Shown here in pieces: positions 1 through 9,045 of a stretch of DNA of 64,000 nucleotides. Location: the NCBI RefSeq assembly GCF_024713945.1, contig NW_027461519.1, positions 124,001 to 188,000 of the forward strand. Direction: 5' to 3'. Within the stretch, counting starts at the first letter, position 1; each line of letters opens with the position of its first letter. The position numbers were made by a program, and so were the translations under genes. Source of the DNA: Dermatophagoides farinae. Lineage: Eukaryota > Arthropoda > Arachnida > Sarcoptiformes > Pyroglyphidae. A model generated the notes under the pieces. It had not been told where the DNA came from. It searched no databases and saw only the letters and a list, made by a program, of their open reading frames with translations.

Positions 1-1
1 A

Positions 2-169
2 TCAAAAAACGATGATTTGTCAAGCACATTTTTAAAACAACCAGTTAGCGCATCAACTAATAAACAATTTATTCCTATAAAAAAGTTTTATGGAGTTGAC
101 GCCATAGGTGAAGCGCTACGCTGGATCAGAAATAAATCTAGCAATTTGCTTTTCGGAAATCAACAATGA
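2..169 (+). CDS. 3' end of an unidentified gene, cut by the window edge
   Basis: An open frame runs from the left edge for 55 codons and ends at TGA. The encoded tail reads naturally, for example FYGVDAIGEALRWIRNKSSN, with mixed polar and hydrophobic residues and no low-complexity run. I take it as the carboxy-terminal end of a plus-strand gene that begins outside the window. It is convergent with the ribosomal protein gene that follows on the minus strand, about 95 bases away. No domain is recognisable in so short a piece, and chance openness of a short AT-rich frame cannot be excluded. Confidence 0.45.
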   Translation, partial: SKNDDLSSTFLKQPVSASTNKQFIPIKKFYGVDAIGEALRWIRNKSSNLLFGNQQ

Positions 170-264
170 GCATTTACAAAGTCATTATTTAATCATTAGT
201 TGTGATTTATAACTAGATATAAAAGTAAAAAAGTTAAACATGTAAGTTATATAATTAAACAAAA

Positions 265-822
265 TTAATGAGCTATTTTTAATCTTCTAACTTTGTTTGC
301 TGCCCTGCTAAGTTTAACATCTTGATGAGTTTCATCAGATGCTCTGGGAACAGCAACAACCTTAGGCTTGCAAATAATTTCAACATGACAAGGATGAGAC
401 ATGTATGGACTAATTCTACCGTGAGCTCGGAAAGTTCTGCGGCGTCTGCAAATAGCGCGTTGAACAGCAACATGTGATAATATTAAGTCGTCAGCATTTA
501 GGCCCTTTGCTTTAGCGTTGGATTCAAGGTTTTGAATTAAATCGAGAAAGAGCTTGACGGATTTCGTAGGCCATCGGCCCTGGCTAAGTTTGAATTCTTT
601 TGCTTGCGCGGTGCGTCCTACACCAGTGTTGTATCGAGTAAACGGGATGCATCTTTTTTTTTCTAAAACAGCTTGCAAATAAGCTTTGGCTTCGAGGAGT
701 TGTTTTCCTCTAATAGCAGCTCCTGTTTGGTGAGTATTTTTGAATGAAGCTTTGAGTTGATTTCCTCGGGCACAAACAGTCTTTTCGACGTTTTCAGTTA
801 CTTCGCAGGAATACTTAACCAT
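265..822 (-). CDS. RPL17: 60S ribosomal protein L17 (uL22 family)
   Basis: The 185-residue product is a cytosolic large-subunit ribosomal protein of the uL22 family, which lines the peptide exit tunnel. Family features are present in order: an N-terminal MVKYS start, a segment with KNTHQTGAAIRGKQLLEAKAYL near residues 28-48, the conserved RYNTGVGRTAQAKEF region around residues 63-77, GRWPTKSVKLFLDLIQNLESNA near 82-103, and the RRRRTFRAHGRISPYMSHPCH block around 126-147. Length matches eukaryotic L17. The ATG gives the canonical start and I see no intron. The gene is divergent from the ORC1/CDC6-like gene and shares a 376-base upstream region with it. Identification is secure from the family motifs. 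Confidence 0.96.
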   Translation of the reverse strand: MVKYSCEVTENVEKTVCARGNQLKASFKNTHQTGAAIRGKQLLEAKAYLQAVLEKKRCIPFTRYNTGVGRTAQAKEFKLSQGRWPTKSVKLFLDLIQNLESNAKAKGLNADDLILSHVAVQRAICRRRRTFRAHGRISPYMSHPCHVEIICKPKVVAVPRASDETHQDVKLSRAANKVRRLKIAH

Positions 823-1198
823 TTTTCAGCCTTTTAATATCCTAAGATTTTCTTTATTTAAGAACTGAGACAAAAACATTTAAAACTTTATTGAATTTTA
901 TACTTTTTCACGTGGGGTTATTTATGCCTAATGACAATTTATATACAATGTAAAAATTCGTTTTATGCTAAAACTCTTGTTTTTTTTACAGAAAATGTGA
1001 AGACTTTATATTATGAAATTTATTTATACACTCGTTTATCATTAATGCAAAATAAATAAATATTTTGCAGTAAATTAATTTGTATAGAGCTGACGCAATA
1101 TTAGTATATTAAAGGTTTAGTATCTCAGCTGATCATGTGATGTTTTCTTTAAAATTAATTTAAACAAGCGTGAATTCATGTAGATGAAATAAGTTTCC
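823..1198. other. Divergent intergenic region between RPL17 and the ORC1/CDC6-like gene
   Basis: This 376-base AT-rich spacer separates two genes transcribed away from each other, so it must hold both promoters. It contains poly-T and poly-A tracts and a short GC-richer patch around 908-918 (CACGTGGGG). I see no open frame, RNA gene or clear repeat. Assigning a specific motif to either promoter is not possible from one sequence. Confidence 0.4.
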
Positions 1199-2659
1199 AT
1201 GCAAGAAGTAATTGATGAAGTGGATGTGAGTAACAAGCAACGTATAAATGAACAAGACAGGTTTTTTCGCAACTACTTACCTAATGTTCACGCGCGCTAC
1301 ATAAAAGAGTTTGAACAAGCAATCTCTTCTATCGACGGATCACATTTTGAACTATTAGCTTTTCTCGGACCTCCTGGAACCGGGAAAACCAGTTTCGTAC
1401 ATTTTGAAGTATCAAAAAGATTTCGTTTTTGTGCTTATTCAGACGTGAACGATTTTTGTTTGAATAAAAAAATTGCCAAGATAGAGCAGCTGCTAGATGT
1501 TTTTATCAAGCTGTTACTTGATTCGTTTTCCAACGTCCTTCCTAATGACATCGGTAAACAATTATCTTGTCTAAAAGCCGAACGCAAAGATAGACGCGAT
1601 CTGCGCTCGAGATGTAAAGCACTAAAAAAAATTAGTAGTTATTTAAATAATGGCGAAGATTGTGTTTTGGTCATAGACGAGTTCGACGGCTTATTTTCAC
1701 AAAACGTGTATACATTATCAAAATTAAAAAACAAGATCAACAATACGGTTGCTAACGTAATACTCTCATCTGTTGTGCAGTATTTTCCTAAAATGGTATT
1801 AATTCTAGTTTCGAACAGTGATGAGCTTTGCAATCAACTGACTGAGAATATGGAAAGAATTAAAACCACGTTAGATTTAAATATTAAACACGAACACGGA
1901 GCGTTTAAGTACAAATTAAATACAATTAAATTCGACTCGTATTCGTTTGCAGCGCTAACGACACTTGCGGACTTCTACGGAATCGAAATTATTAAAGGTT
2001 CGTCCCATGAGCTTGGACTTAGGAAAATAGCTAAGCAGAGTGGGGATTGCCGTGAAATGCTAACTTATTTGTTCTGTCATTCCGAACTTGTCTCCGACTC
2101 TAATGTTTCCACTGAGGCAACTGTAGATGGACTCGACGTTATGAAGTCTATATTTAATAAATTACTTAATTCGAAAATTGAAAATTACTTGAACGCAATT
2201 GAAAAACTTCCTACTGAGGTTCACATTCTCCTAGGAGCCATTTTTTATGTGGCGGTTTCAAGTGACGACGTAAATTCAATGATTCGAGAGCCGCAATTGC
2301 TGCGCGTTTACCGCGACTTTTGCGAGGATTCTCGAAAAATTTCTGAAAGTTTAGTTAAAGTACGGGAACATTTGTCGACGTTAAAGTCTCTTAATATGGT
2401 TAAGCTCCACGGTGAAGATGCGTTGAGTCGGCAAAACTCGAATCCCAAAATCAAGACTAATTTAACTCCTTTAATTAAAAAATCAATGTTGTCTCCAGTT
2501 TCAGCGTTGAGCAATAAAAATGATCAAATTGGAATTGGTAAGTATTTTTGTCCTAAACATTTTGTAGTTTGTTTATTTTCACTAGAAGAAATTTTGATGC
2601 TAAGAAAAAGACTAGCTCAACGATTTATTTTCTTTAGTAATTTAGAATTCCCGTTCTAA
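1199..2659 (+). CDS. ORC1/CDC6-family AAA+ replication initiator ATPase
   Basis: The 486-residue product looks like an initiator ATPase that loads the MCM helicase at origins. A P-loop GPPGTGKTSF lies near residues 57-66 and a Walker B motif VLVIDEFDGL near 156-165. An ORC1/CDC6-style lid with sensor-2 (KIAKQSGDCREML) is near 278-290. A C-terminal region of winged-helix type begins about residue 325 (LPTEVHILLGAIF, then LLRVYRDFCE). The DEFD form of Walker B also resembles ORC4, but the SGDxR lid favours ORC1/CDC6. It lacks the long N-terminal extension known for Plasmodium ORC1. A possible in-frame 30-nt intron (2538-2567, GTAAGT to TTGTAG) near the 3' end would remove ten residues without shifting the frame, so the extreme C-terminus is uncertain. 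Confidence 0.75.
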   Translation: MQEVIDEVDVSNKQRINEQDRFFRNYLPNVHARYIKEFEQAISSIDGSHFELLAFLGPPGTGKTSFVHFEVSKRFRFCAYSDVNDFCLNKKIAKIEQLLDVFIKLLLDSFSNVLPNDIGKQLSCLKAERKDRRDLRSRCKALKKISSYLNNGEDCVLVIDEFDGLFSQNVYTLSKLKNKINNTVANVILSSVVQYFPKMVLILVSNSDELCNQLTENMERIKTTLDLNIKHEHGAFKYKLNTIKFDSYSFAALTTLADFYGIEIIKGSSHELGLRKIAKQSGDCREMLTYLFCHSELVSDSNVSTEATVDGLDVMKSIFNKLLNSKIENYLNAIEKLPTEVHILLGAIFYVAVSSDDVNSMIREPQLLRVYRDFCEDSRKISESLVKVREHLSTLKSLNMVKLHGEDALSRQNSNPKIKTNLTPLIKKSMLSPVSALSNKNDQIGIGKYFCPKHFVVCLFSLEEILMLRKRLAQRFIFFSNLEFPF

Positions 2660-2712
2660 TACCCAGTTTAAGTTTGTGTGTATGAATTTAATTTATATGT
2701 TTGCATCTATTT

Positions 2713-4551
2713 ATGTATTTTTTCGCTGTTCTTTTGCTTGTGAGTGCTGAAACAGCAATAAATAGCTTTAGAGTCGACAGTTTTCATAATTTTCATGACT
2801 GCTTTATAGAGAATGTAAAACGAAACAGGTTTGATGTTTTTTTAACGGCAAATCTGAATTGTGACCAACAATCAAAAATAGGAAACCAAATCTGTTCTCA
2901 TACTGAGACGACATATTTACCACCAAATTATTATTGTCCACACGAATACAAATGGTCAAATTCTCGTCATGGAGAATGCAAAAAAGTAGTCACTAAACCC
3001 CAAGTCTTGGCATGTGACCCCGAATATAAGTTGGTTAACTCTAAATGTGAGCTTTGGAAATTTGATAAAACTTTCTTTGGCTGCCGAACTGATGAACGAG
3101 AAAAAAACTCAAAATGTCTAGGTACCAAACAAATTAAACCTAAAATAGATTGTAATACGCATAAACTCGTTAGAGATTATATTGAAAAAAAAGATGTATG
3201 CGCCTCAGAAGAACTAGTGTTGGAACAACCTGTTAATATGTATATAGCTGAAGTGGGGGAATCAAAAAAGTTTACTTACGGTTTTGAAATGGTCGAAAAT
3301 AATGATACAAAATTTCTAGTTTATAAAAATCTGCTCGCTGATCTTGATAAGAAAAAAATAAATAAACATAACCAATCGAAAATTAAGATTTATCGTCAAA
3401 AACTAGAAAAAGCAAATATCAGTTGTAAAAAATCTTCTGTCTCTGTTCTTGAGTGGAAAGAAAAAAACGTAAACACTTTGTTTACAGGCTTTAACAATTT
3501 CTTAAATAAATACCCCTTGACCTGCGTCGAAACCACTAATTACGAATATCAGTTTTATTGTAAAAATTTAACAGATGACATTTATGTTCAATTAAATGTA
3601 TCGAAAGAATTGTTTGAAATTTCTGCTTTTAACCCTGTTTTCTTAGCTGAAGCTTATCAAATATATTACAAATTTAATGGGAAAGAGTTTTATGAAAAAT
3701 TTATATCGGATGTAAACAGTTTGCTTGCCAATTCTAACTATAATAAGCTACGGTCAGAGAAGAACATTTTTCGTTACAAAGTATATTTGAAAATGTTTTT
3801 TCCTCAAATGAAACCATTGTTTGAATCAATTTTCACTTATGTGCTACTTAAGCAGAATTTAATAAGTATACATTGTGTTAACATTGATCAAAAAAATCCA
3901 TTTTATATCTGTCCGAAAAACTATGTAGTTTTGTCAGATATGACTTGTAAACCAAACGACTATGCAGAAGCCATCATTGAATGCCCAGATGAGTTCAATC
4001 TAATAACTGACGTTATTTCTGAGCACGGTAAAATGAAACACGTGCAAAAAGTGTGTATGAAAGAAGTGCCCATAGTTGATAGTTTATCATGCCCAAAAAA
4101 TTATTTATTAGATACTGAATTTGAACTTTGCATTCATGAAAACAGCTGTCCGGGCTTGTTAAAAAAAGAATTAAGCCCCAAAAAACAATTTAGTATAGAA
4201 AGTCTGTTAGTTTTACAACTTAAAAAAGCGTTTAGAGAACTTTTATCAAAAACATTTGATCACAAAATTATAATCCAATTGATTAAGGAAAAACATATAG
4301 AGGAAGAAAACTACAATAAGTGGCGAGCTATAACATCTAAAAAGCTTCTTATGTTACTGTCAACTACAATTGAAAAAAATATTTCTGAAGTCTTAAGTCA
4401 ATTCATTACGAAGGAAAACAACAATAGAAACTCAAACTCGATATATTATGATTATAGAAGTGAGCATGGTGCGAAGCGACACAGCCATGCTTTAAACCTC
4501 AACCAGAAAAGAGCTGTGAAGAGGGAGCATGGTATAAGACTTTACGATTAA
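2713..4551 (+). CDS. Secreted COWP-like cysteine-rich protein
   Basis: The 612-residue product starts with a hydrophobic stretch (MYFFAVLLLVSAETA) typical of a signal peptide; I chose the ATG at 2713 because the open frame before it has no ATG. Two cysteine-rich zones, roughly residues 60-175 and 400-485, repeat motifs of the form CP.xY.....C (for example CPHEYKW, CPKNYVV, CPDEFNL, CPKNYLL), the spacing style of the type I repeats of Cryptosporidium oocyst wall proteins (COWP). A roughly 220-residue region between them is cysteine-poor. The C-terminal tail is basic, with KRAVKR-like dibasic sites that could be processed. A wall or cyst-surface role is inferred from repeat style only, and the repeats are degenerate. 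It follows the ORC1/CDC6-like gene by only 53 bases. Confidence 0.55.
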   Translation: MYFFAVLLLVSAETAINSFRVDSFHNFHDCFIENVKRNRFDVFLTANLNCDQQSKIGNQICSHTETTYLPPNYYCPHEYKWSNSRHGECKKVVTKPQVLACDPEYKLVNSKCELWKFDKTFFGCRTDEREKNSKCLGTKQIKPKIDCNTHKLVRDYIEKKDVCASEELVLEQPVNMYIAEVGESKKFTYGFEMVENNDTKFLVYKNLLADLDKKKINKHNQSKIKIYRQKLEKANISCKKSSVSVLEWKEKNVNTLFTGFNNFLNKYPLTCVETTNYEYQFYCKNLTDDIYVQLNVSKELFEISAFNPVFLAEAYQIYYKFNGKEFYEKFISDVNSLLANSNYNKLRSEKNIFRYKVYLKMFFPQMKPLFESIFTYVLLKQNLISIHCVNIDQKNPFYICPKNYVVLSDMTCKPNDYAEAIIECPDEFNLITDVISEHGKMKHVQKVCMKEVPIVDSLSCPKNYLLDTEFELCIHENSCPGLLKKELSPKKQFSIESLLVLQLKKAFRELLSKTFDHKIIIQLIKEKHIEEENYNKWRAITSKKLLMLLSTTIEKNISEVLSQFITKENNNRNSNSIYYDYRSEHGAKRHSHALNLNQKRAVKREHGIRLYD

Positions 4552-4665
4552 TACTGTTTACATAATAACATTACATGGCGTTTAAAGTTTTCCAAAATTC
4601 CGATTAGAAATATCCCAAAAGTATTCCAATACTAATTTTTTGACGTAAGGTGCAATACAATAATC

Positions 4666-6789
4666 ATGACCGTAGTCTTAGATAACTTCTCAAAACGAGA
4701 AATATTATTATATGCCGGCTTTGAGGTATCTAACAAAGGTCTAGTTACAGATTCACTGTTGTTAGATTTTCGTAACCCAATCGACTTTTTTATTAATGAT
4801 GACGAAATACAAGAAATAAACTCAAAACTTAAATGTTTTTCTGGACGTTTGTACATATTAACAACGTTGTTCTCGTCAGATTTTGAGGATTGTAGTTTTT
4901 CTTTAAATTTAAAAAACTTTAATCACATTTTAGAATTGCAGGAATCGATATTCGACACAGACTTGCAAAAACTACTGTGTTTCATAAAAAAACAAACTTT
5001 TTCGTGGAAAGTTCGGTCAATCTTGTATCATATCGTTATTTTTAAACTAATGATCTCTTTTTTTGAGAATTTAAGAGGTGATATTGAGGATTTCGTATTC
5101 ATCGACGAATCAAACCCAAAAACAATTTTGCAGTTGAGAAACAGGTTGGTCAATCTAGTAGGAAAATTTAAACTTAACAACAAACGAAACACAGATATTC
5201 TTATAAGATTACTATCTAAAGATTTATTATTTGAGAAAAATCATTCAGCAAATCAGGAGTTACTGTTTTCGTTACTTCTTATCACAATTTTAAACTGGTT
5301 TGAATCTATTAGGCAGTTGTTAAAAAAAAACTCGGCAACGTTGAAAGAGATTTCCCTAATTGGCAAAATCTTTGATTTACAGACAATTGATGCTGAAAGT
5401 CACAAAAACGAATCAATAGAAGAAATTGATTTTAAAAAAACTAAACCAGCCAAATACGTTAAATCGACTGAGTCGCTAACACCTTTCAACAAATCAAGTA
5501 AGAAAGCTGCTTTGGACGTTTGTGCTTTTCCTAAGAATCTTATCTTTCCTTCGTTATATAGAATGAATATTGAACTGTCTATCGTGAAACATGTGGTAAT
5601 GTCTAGTTTAAAAAATTTAAGGTTGCGTGTTTCCATACATTCAGATCGTGATTTAGACCATTTACAAGCATTTTTAGATTTAAACTGTAAAAAACTTGCA
5701 CGGCTCGACCTTACTTTTAAAGTTTTGCAAAATCAACGATATGAGAAAACAATATACATTAGGTCAAAATGTTTGGATTTAGTCAAGTTACGCTTTGATG
5801 GTGTTGCAGAGAATTACAATAACTGGTTCGCAGTTTTGACTTCAAATAAGTCTATTAGTTGTTGTTATCTTTATAACTACTTGCTCAACGGACAACCATT
5901 TTTACACAATTTTAATGTACTGCATCATTTTATTCTATTACCCAAATATATTAAATTCAATAAGAATATATCCGTTAAACGAATTGATGCACTACCACCG
6001 GGCGAAAGCACTTTTCCTGATTACAATAAAATACGTTCTGTATTTGTTTTAGCCGTCCCGATTAGAACACTTGCCTATATCCTTACTAATTCAAATGAGC
6101 TCGCCAAGTTTTCAAATCTCAAATGTTGTATAATATATGTTTCTGATATTGAATATATTGAGTCGGTGAAGATTGTGGAAGGTTTACTTAAAAGAAGTCC
6201 AGAACTAAAAATTCTTTTAGCTCCACAACTTCAATTAACTTCTTATTTACTTGCTATGCTAGTTGAATATCAGAATATTGATCATTTAGCACTAATAGTG
6301 TCACGCGGATTTTTAGATAACGACTTAGATTATGTCAAACTATCTAACATTAAGACGCTATGGCTAACAACATACGACACATTTTCTATTAATCATATTA
6401 AAACGCTAGTTTTAAAGCTATTTCCTTGTTTACAGACTTTAAACCTTGTTTCATTAAATCTTAATCTAGTCATTCAAAATAAAGTAGACAATGATTATAG
6501 TTTAGTAGGAAACCTTAAAGAACTATCTATCTATACTATTGAAAATTTTTATAGCGAAACAAACAAAAAAGGATTATTATATAAAAATAAGATACGAAGA
6601 GTTTACCCGAGAAATCTTGGATCAGTCGAAATAGCGAATGCTATGCCAAAATCTCTTGTCAATAAAAATATCAATTGTAATTTCTGTAGTCCTATCGGGT
6701 TTGAGATAGATAAAATTTTCAATGAATGTTTTTATTTGACTATAAAACTCAATTACGGAAAACGAAGAAGCGACGTAACCCAAGTTTAG
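4666..6789 (+). CDS. Hypothetical LRR-like solenoid protein
   Basis: This 707-residue protein has no signal peptide or membrane segment that I can see. The second half (about residues 290-660) contains repeated leucine-rich stretches with LxxLxLxx spacing, such as LKNLRLRVSIHS, LARLDLTFKVL, LQTLNLVSLNLNL and LKELSIYTIENF, which suggests a degenerate leucine-rich repeat solenoid. The first half is alpha-helical and hydrophobic-rich and could be an F-box-like or helical adaptor region, but I cannot name it. A lysine-rich linker lies near 250-285. The start is the first ATG of the frame. I do not recognise the gene; an LRR adaptor is the most I would infer. Confidence 0.6.
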   Translation: MTVVLDNFSKREILLYAGFEVSNKGLVTDSLLLDFRNPIDFFINDDEIQEINSKLKCFSGRLYILTTLFSSDFEDCSFSLNLKNFNHILELQESIFDTDLQKLLCFIKKQTFSWKVRSILYHIVIFKLMISFFENLRGDIEDFVFIDESNPKTILQLRNRLVNLVGKFKLNNKRNTDILIRLLSKDLLFEKNHSANQELLFSLLLITILNWFESIRQLLKKNSATLKEISLIGKIFDLQTIDAESHKNESIEEIDFKKTKPAKYVKSTESLTPFNKSSKKAALDVCAFPKNLIFPSLYRMNIELSIVKHVVMSSLKNLRLRVSIHSDRDLDHLQAFLDLNCKKLARLDLTFKVLQNQRYEKTIYIRSKCLDLVKLRFDGVAENYNNWFAVLTSNKSISCCYLYNYLLNGQPFLHNFNVLHHFILLPKYIKFNKNISVKRIDALPPGESTFPDYNKIRSVFVLAVPIRTLAYILTNSNELAKFSNLKCCIIYVSDIEYIESVKIVEGLLKRSPELKILLAPQLQLTSYLLAMLVEYQNIDHLALIVSRGFLDNDLDYVKLSNIKTLWLTTYDTFSINHIKTLVLKLFPCLQTLNLVSLNLNLVIQNKVDNDYSLVGNLKELSIYTIENFYSETNKKGLLYKNKIRRVYPRNLGSVEIANAMPKSLVNKNINCNFCSPIGFEIDKIFNECFYLTIKLNYGKRRSDVTQV

Positions 6790-6910
6790 AGTTTTTATTG
6801 ATGAAAATAAAATTTTAAGATTCTAAATATTATCCAAATTAAATAGTTATATAGAACTTACTGGCATTTCGTTTAGTTAAATTAATATATTCTTGAAGAA
6901 AACTGTTAAT

Positions 6911-7292
6911 ATGTCAACCAGAAAAAATTCAAAAGTCATTGCTTTACCAATAGTAGGTTACTCGAAAAAACATCGTTTAGAATCAACTTTTTAAATATTT
7001 TACCGATCATGTTAAAATAGAAATTTGGTTAAAATCTCAGAATCGTTTAAGGATTACTGGATTTATTAAAGTAAGTTTTGCTAAAAAAAAGTTTTAGGGT
7101 TTTGATGAATTCATGAATGTTGTATTAGACAACGCTTATATTTGTGTTAGACATAAAAATCCAGAAGCTGAAATATACGAAAGTGAGGAATTCATTGGCA
7201 CAATGATGGTTAAGGGGGAAAATATTATATTAATTTCGCCTATTGATTCAATAAGCAAAACTTACAAGTGTCCCAGAATTTTGTCGAAATAG
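6911..7292 (+). CDS. SNRPE: Small nuclear ribonucleoprotein E (SmE), three exons
   Basis: Joining 6911-6952, 6981-7070 and 7098-7292 gives a 108-residue SmE. SmE is part of the heptameric Sm ring on U1, U2, U4 and U5 snRNAs. Exon 2 encodes the Sm1 start (LFKYFTDHVKIEIWLK, then RLRITGFIK). Exon 3 continues with GFDEFMNVVLDNA, which matches the hallmark GFDEYMNLVLDDA of SmE, and later FIGTMMVKGENIILIS (Sm2). The two introns are 28 and 27 nt, GTAGGT...TTTAG and GTAAGT...TTTAG. The 27-nt intron is phase 0, so its own terminal TAG would be an in-frame stop if it were retained. A short C-terminal extension follows the Sm2 motif. Unspliced, the gene is broken into pieces shorter than 70 codons. Confidence 0.92.
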
Positions 7293-7388
7293 ACTTGTAA
7301 CTTTAAACAACTAAAGATCTAATATTTTTACTTATTAATCATGAATAGAAATAGTTAAATAAAGCCATTTCTCAATGCTTTCAGGAGC

Positions 7389-8963
7389 ATGGACTACGCG
7401 GTTTTCTGTGTGTGCATGTTTTATTGTAATCTATCAAAATGGTCCCAATCTATCCGAAAACTTATGATGAATTTGTTCAGTCGTAGAACTGGATATAATC
7501 ATTCAGCTTCCGCTGGGGATTCAAGCGTTAAGTACAATCCTTCAACGCTCAGAGAAGCATGTAAGCAACTTTATGAACACTATAATAAGAAATGTCAGCA
7601 AATTGAGCAAAACACACTTTTTTCTACCTATATGAATTCGCGTTTAGAAAATGGTTTTTTTACTAGTCCTCCAAGTGTATTATTAGCTGGTCCATATAGT
7701 ACTGGCAAGACTACTTTTTTAAAGCATATCTTACAGTTTGATTACCCTGGCTCTAGAATTGGTACTGAACCTACTTCAGAGAAGTTTTCTATCATAAATA
7801 CTTCTAGTGATAAAAATGCTAACCCTAAGTTGCTCTCAGGTAATATAATGGTGTTAAACAATATTCAACCTTGGAAAGATCTTGACAAGTTCGGAGATAA
7901 ATTTTTAGGTTACGTAGATTACATTAGTCATCCTAGTGAAAATTATGCTGATATAACTTTTATCGATACTCCTGGAATTTTGTCTGAACCAGCGGAATCA
8001 GTACGAGGTTATAACTATAGTGAAGTTATTACATGGTTTGCAGCAAAGGTAGACTTAGTTTTTCTTTTCTTTGACGCAAATAAGCTCGATCTTCCTCAAC
8101 AGGTTTGTGACCTTGTAAAATCTCTAAGCGGTTACGCAAACAAGCTCTGCATAATATTAAATAAAGCGGATATTGTGTCGTGCGATCAATTATTGAGGGT
8201 TTACGGAGCTTTGATGTGGAACTTAAGCCGAGTTATTATGACTCCAGAACTTCCTCGATTATACATTGGTTCTTTTACTGATGAACCTTATTTTCCGCAT
8301 TCTCTCACTTATGTTTTTGAAAACGATGCTTTAGCATTATATAAATTATTACTCGAAATGCCTTACATTAGCGCGAAAAATAAAATTAACCTCATTTATC
8401 AACGAACCAAAAACTTATACGCTTATTGTTTACTTGTCGACAAAATTTATAAAAATAAACCATTTCTACGAAAAAAAAGTTACATTTCTAGAGTTAAGAA
8501 AAATCTTTCTTCGGTAATTGATTCTATTGTTTTAACTCACGATGTAAATAAAATGGATTTTCCAGACGCAGAAGCATTTACAAGTATCATAAATTCTTTA
8601 TTTACATCTAAGTTTGATCTGAATATTAAAAAAATAACCAAAAGCATAGTTACTTTTCAAGCTAATATTTCAGAGATTGTAGACACATTACCTGCGGATT
8701 TTACATTAGTTTGTCAAAGTTCGTTACCGGCCTGTATTAAGTTTATGAATACCAGAAAAATCTGGGAACAAAATAGTGGCATCAACATGCAAGCAACCCC
8801 CGTTAGCTTGTTATTTGACCAAATGATAAATAACCGTTTGCCATTAAAAGAATTGGAGTATGTAGACGCAAAGTCGCCAATATTACCAGACAAGACAATT
8901 CTTTCTCCTACGCAGGATGAAAATTGCAAAATCGAAAAAGAACAAGTAGAAAAAACTAACTAA
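7389..8963 (+). CDS. EHD-type dynamin-related GTPase lacking an EH domain
   Basis: The 524-residue product belongs to the EHD family of membrane-remodelling, dynamin-like ATPases that act on endocytic tubules. The G1 motif GPYSTGKT is at residues 101-108, followed by DYPGSRIGTEPTSEKF. Switch and G3 are seen in FIDTPGILSEPAESVRGYNY around 195-215, G4 in NKAD at 258-261, and the family signature LLRVYGALMWNLSRV near 270-285. Helical middle-domain sequence continues to about residue 440. The family's C-terminal EH domain is not visible; the last 80 residues are unlike it. Met26 (7464) in MMNLFSRR is an alternative start closer to the usual EHD N-terminus. The upstream SmE gene ends 96 bases before. 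Confidence 0.88.
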   Translation: MDYAVFCVCMFYCNLSKWSQSIRKLMMNLFSRRTGYNHSASAGDSSVKYNPSTLREACKQLYEHYNKKCQQIEQNTLFSTYMNSRLENGFFTSPPSVLLAGPYSTGKTTFLKHILQFDYPGSRIGTEPTSEKFSIINTSSDKNANPKLLSGNIMVLNNIQPWKDLDKFGDKFLGYVDYISHPSENYADITFIDTPGILSEPAESVRGYNYSEVITWFAAKVDLVFLFFDANKLDLPQQVCDLVKSLSGYANKLCIILNKADIVSCDQLLRVYGALMWNLSRVIMTPELPRLYIGSFTDEPYFPHSLTYVFENDALALYKLLLEMPYISAKNKINLIYQRTKNLYAYCLLVDKIYKNKPFLRKKSYISRVKKNLSSVIDSIVLTHDVNKMDFPDAEAFTSIINSLFTSKFDLNIKKITKSIVTFQANISEIVDTLPADFTLVCQSSLPACIKFMNTRKIWEQNSGINMQATPVSLLFDQMINNRLPLKELEYVDAKSPILPDKTILSPTQDENCKIEKEQVEKTN

Positions 8964-9045
8964 TTACTGTTCATTATGATAGTGTGAGAATAGACATAAT
9001 AAATCTAGTCTATCGCTTTTTCCACGATACCAAGATCATATGTGG

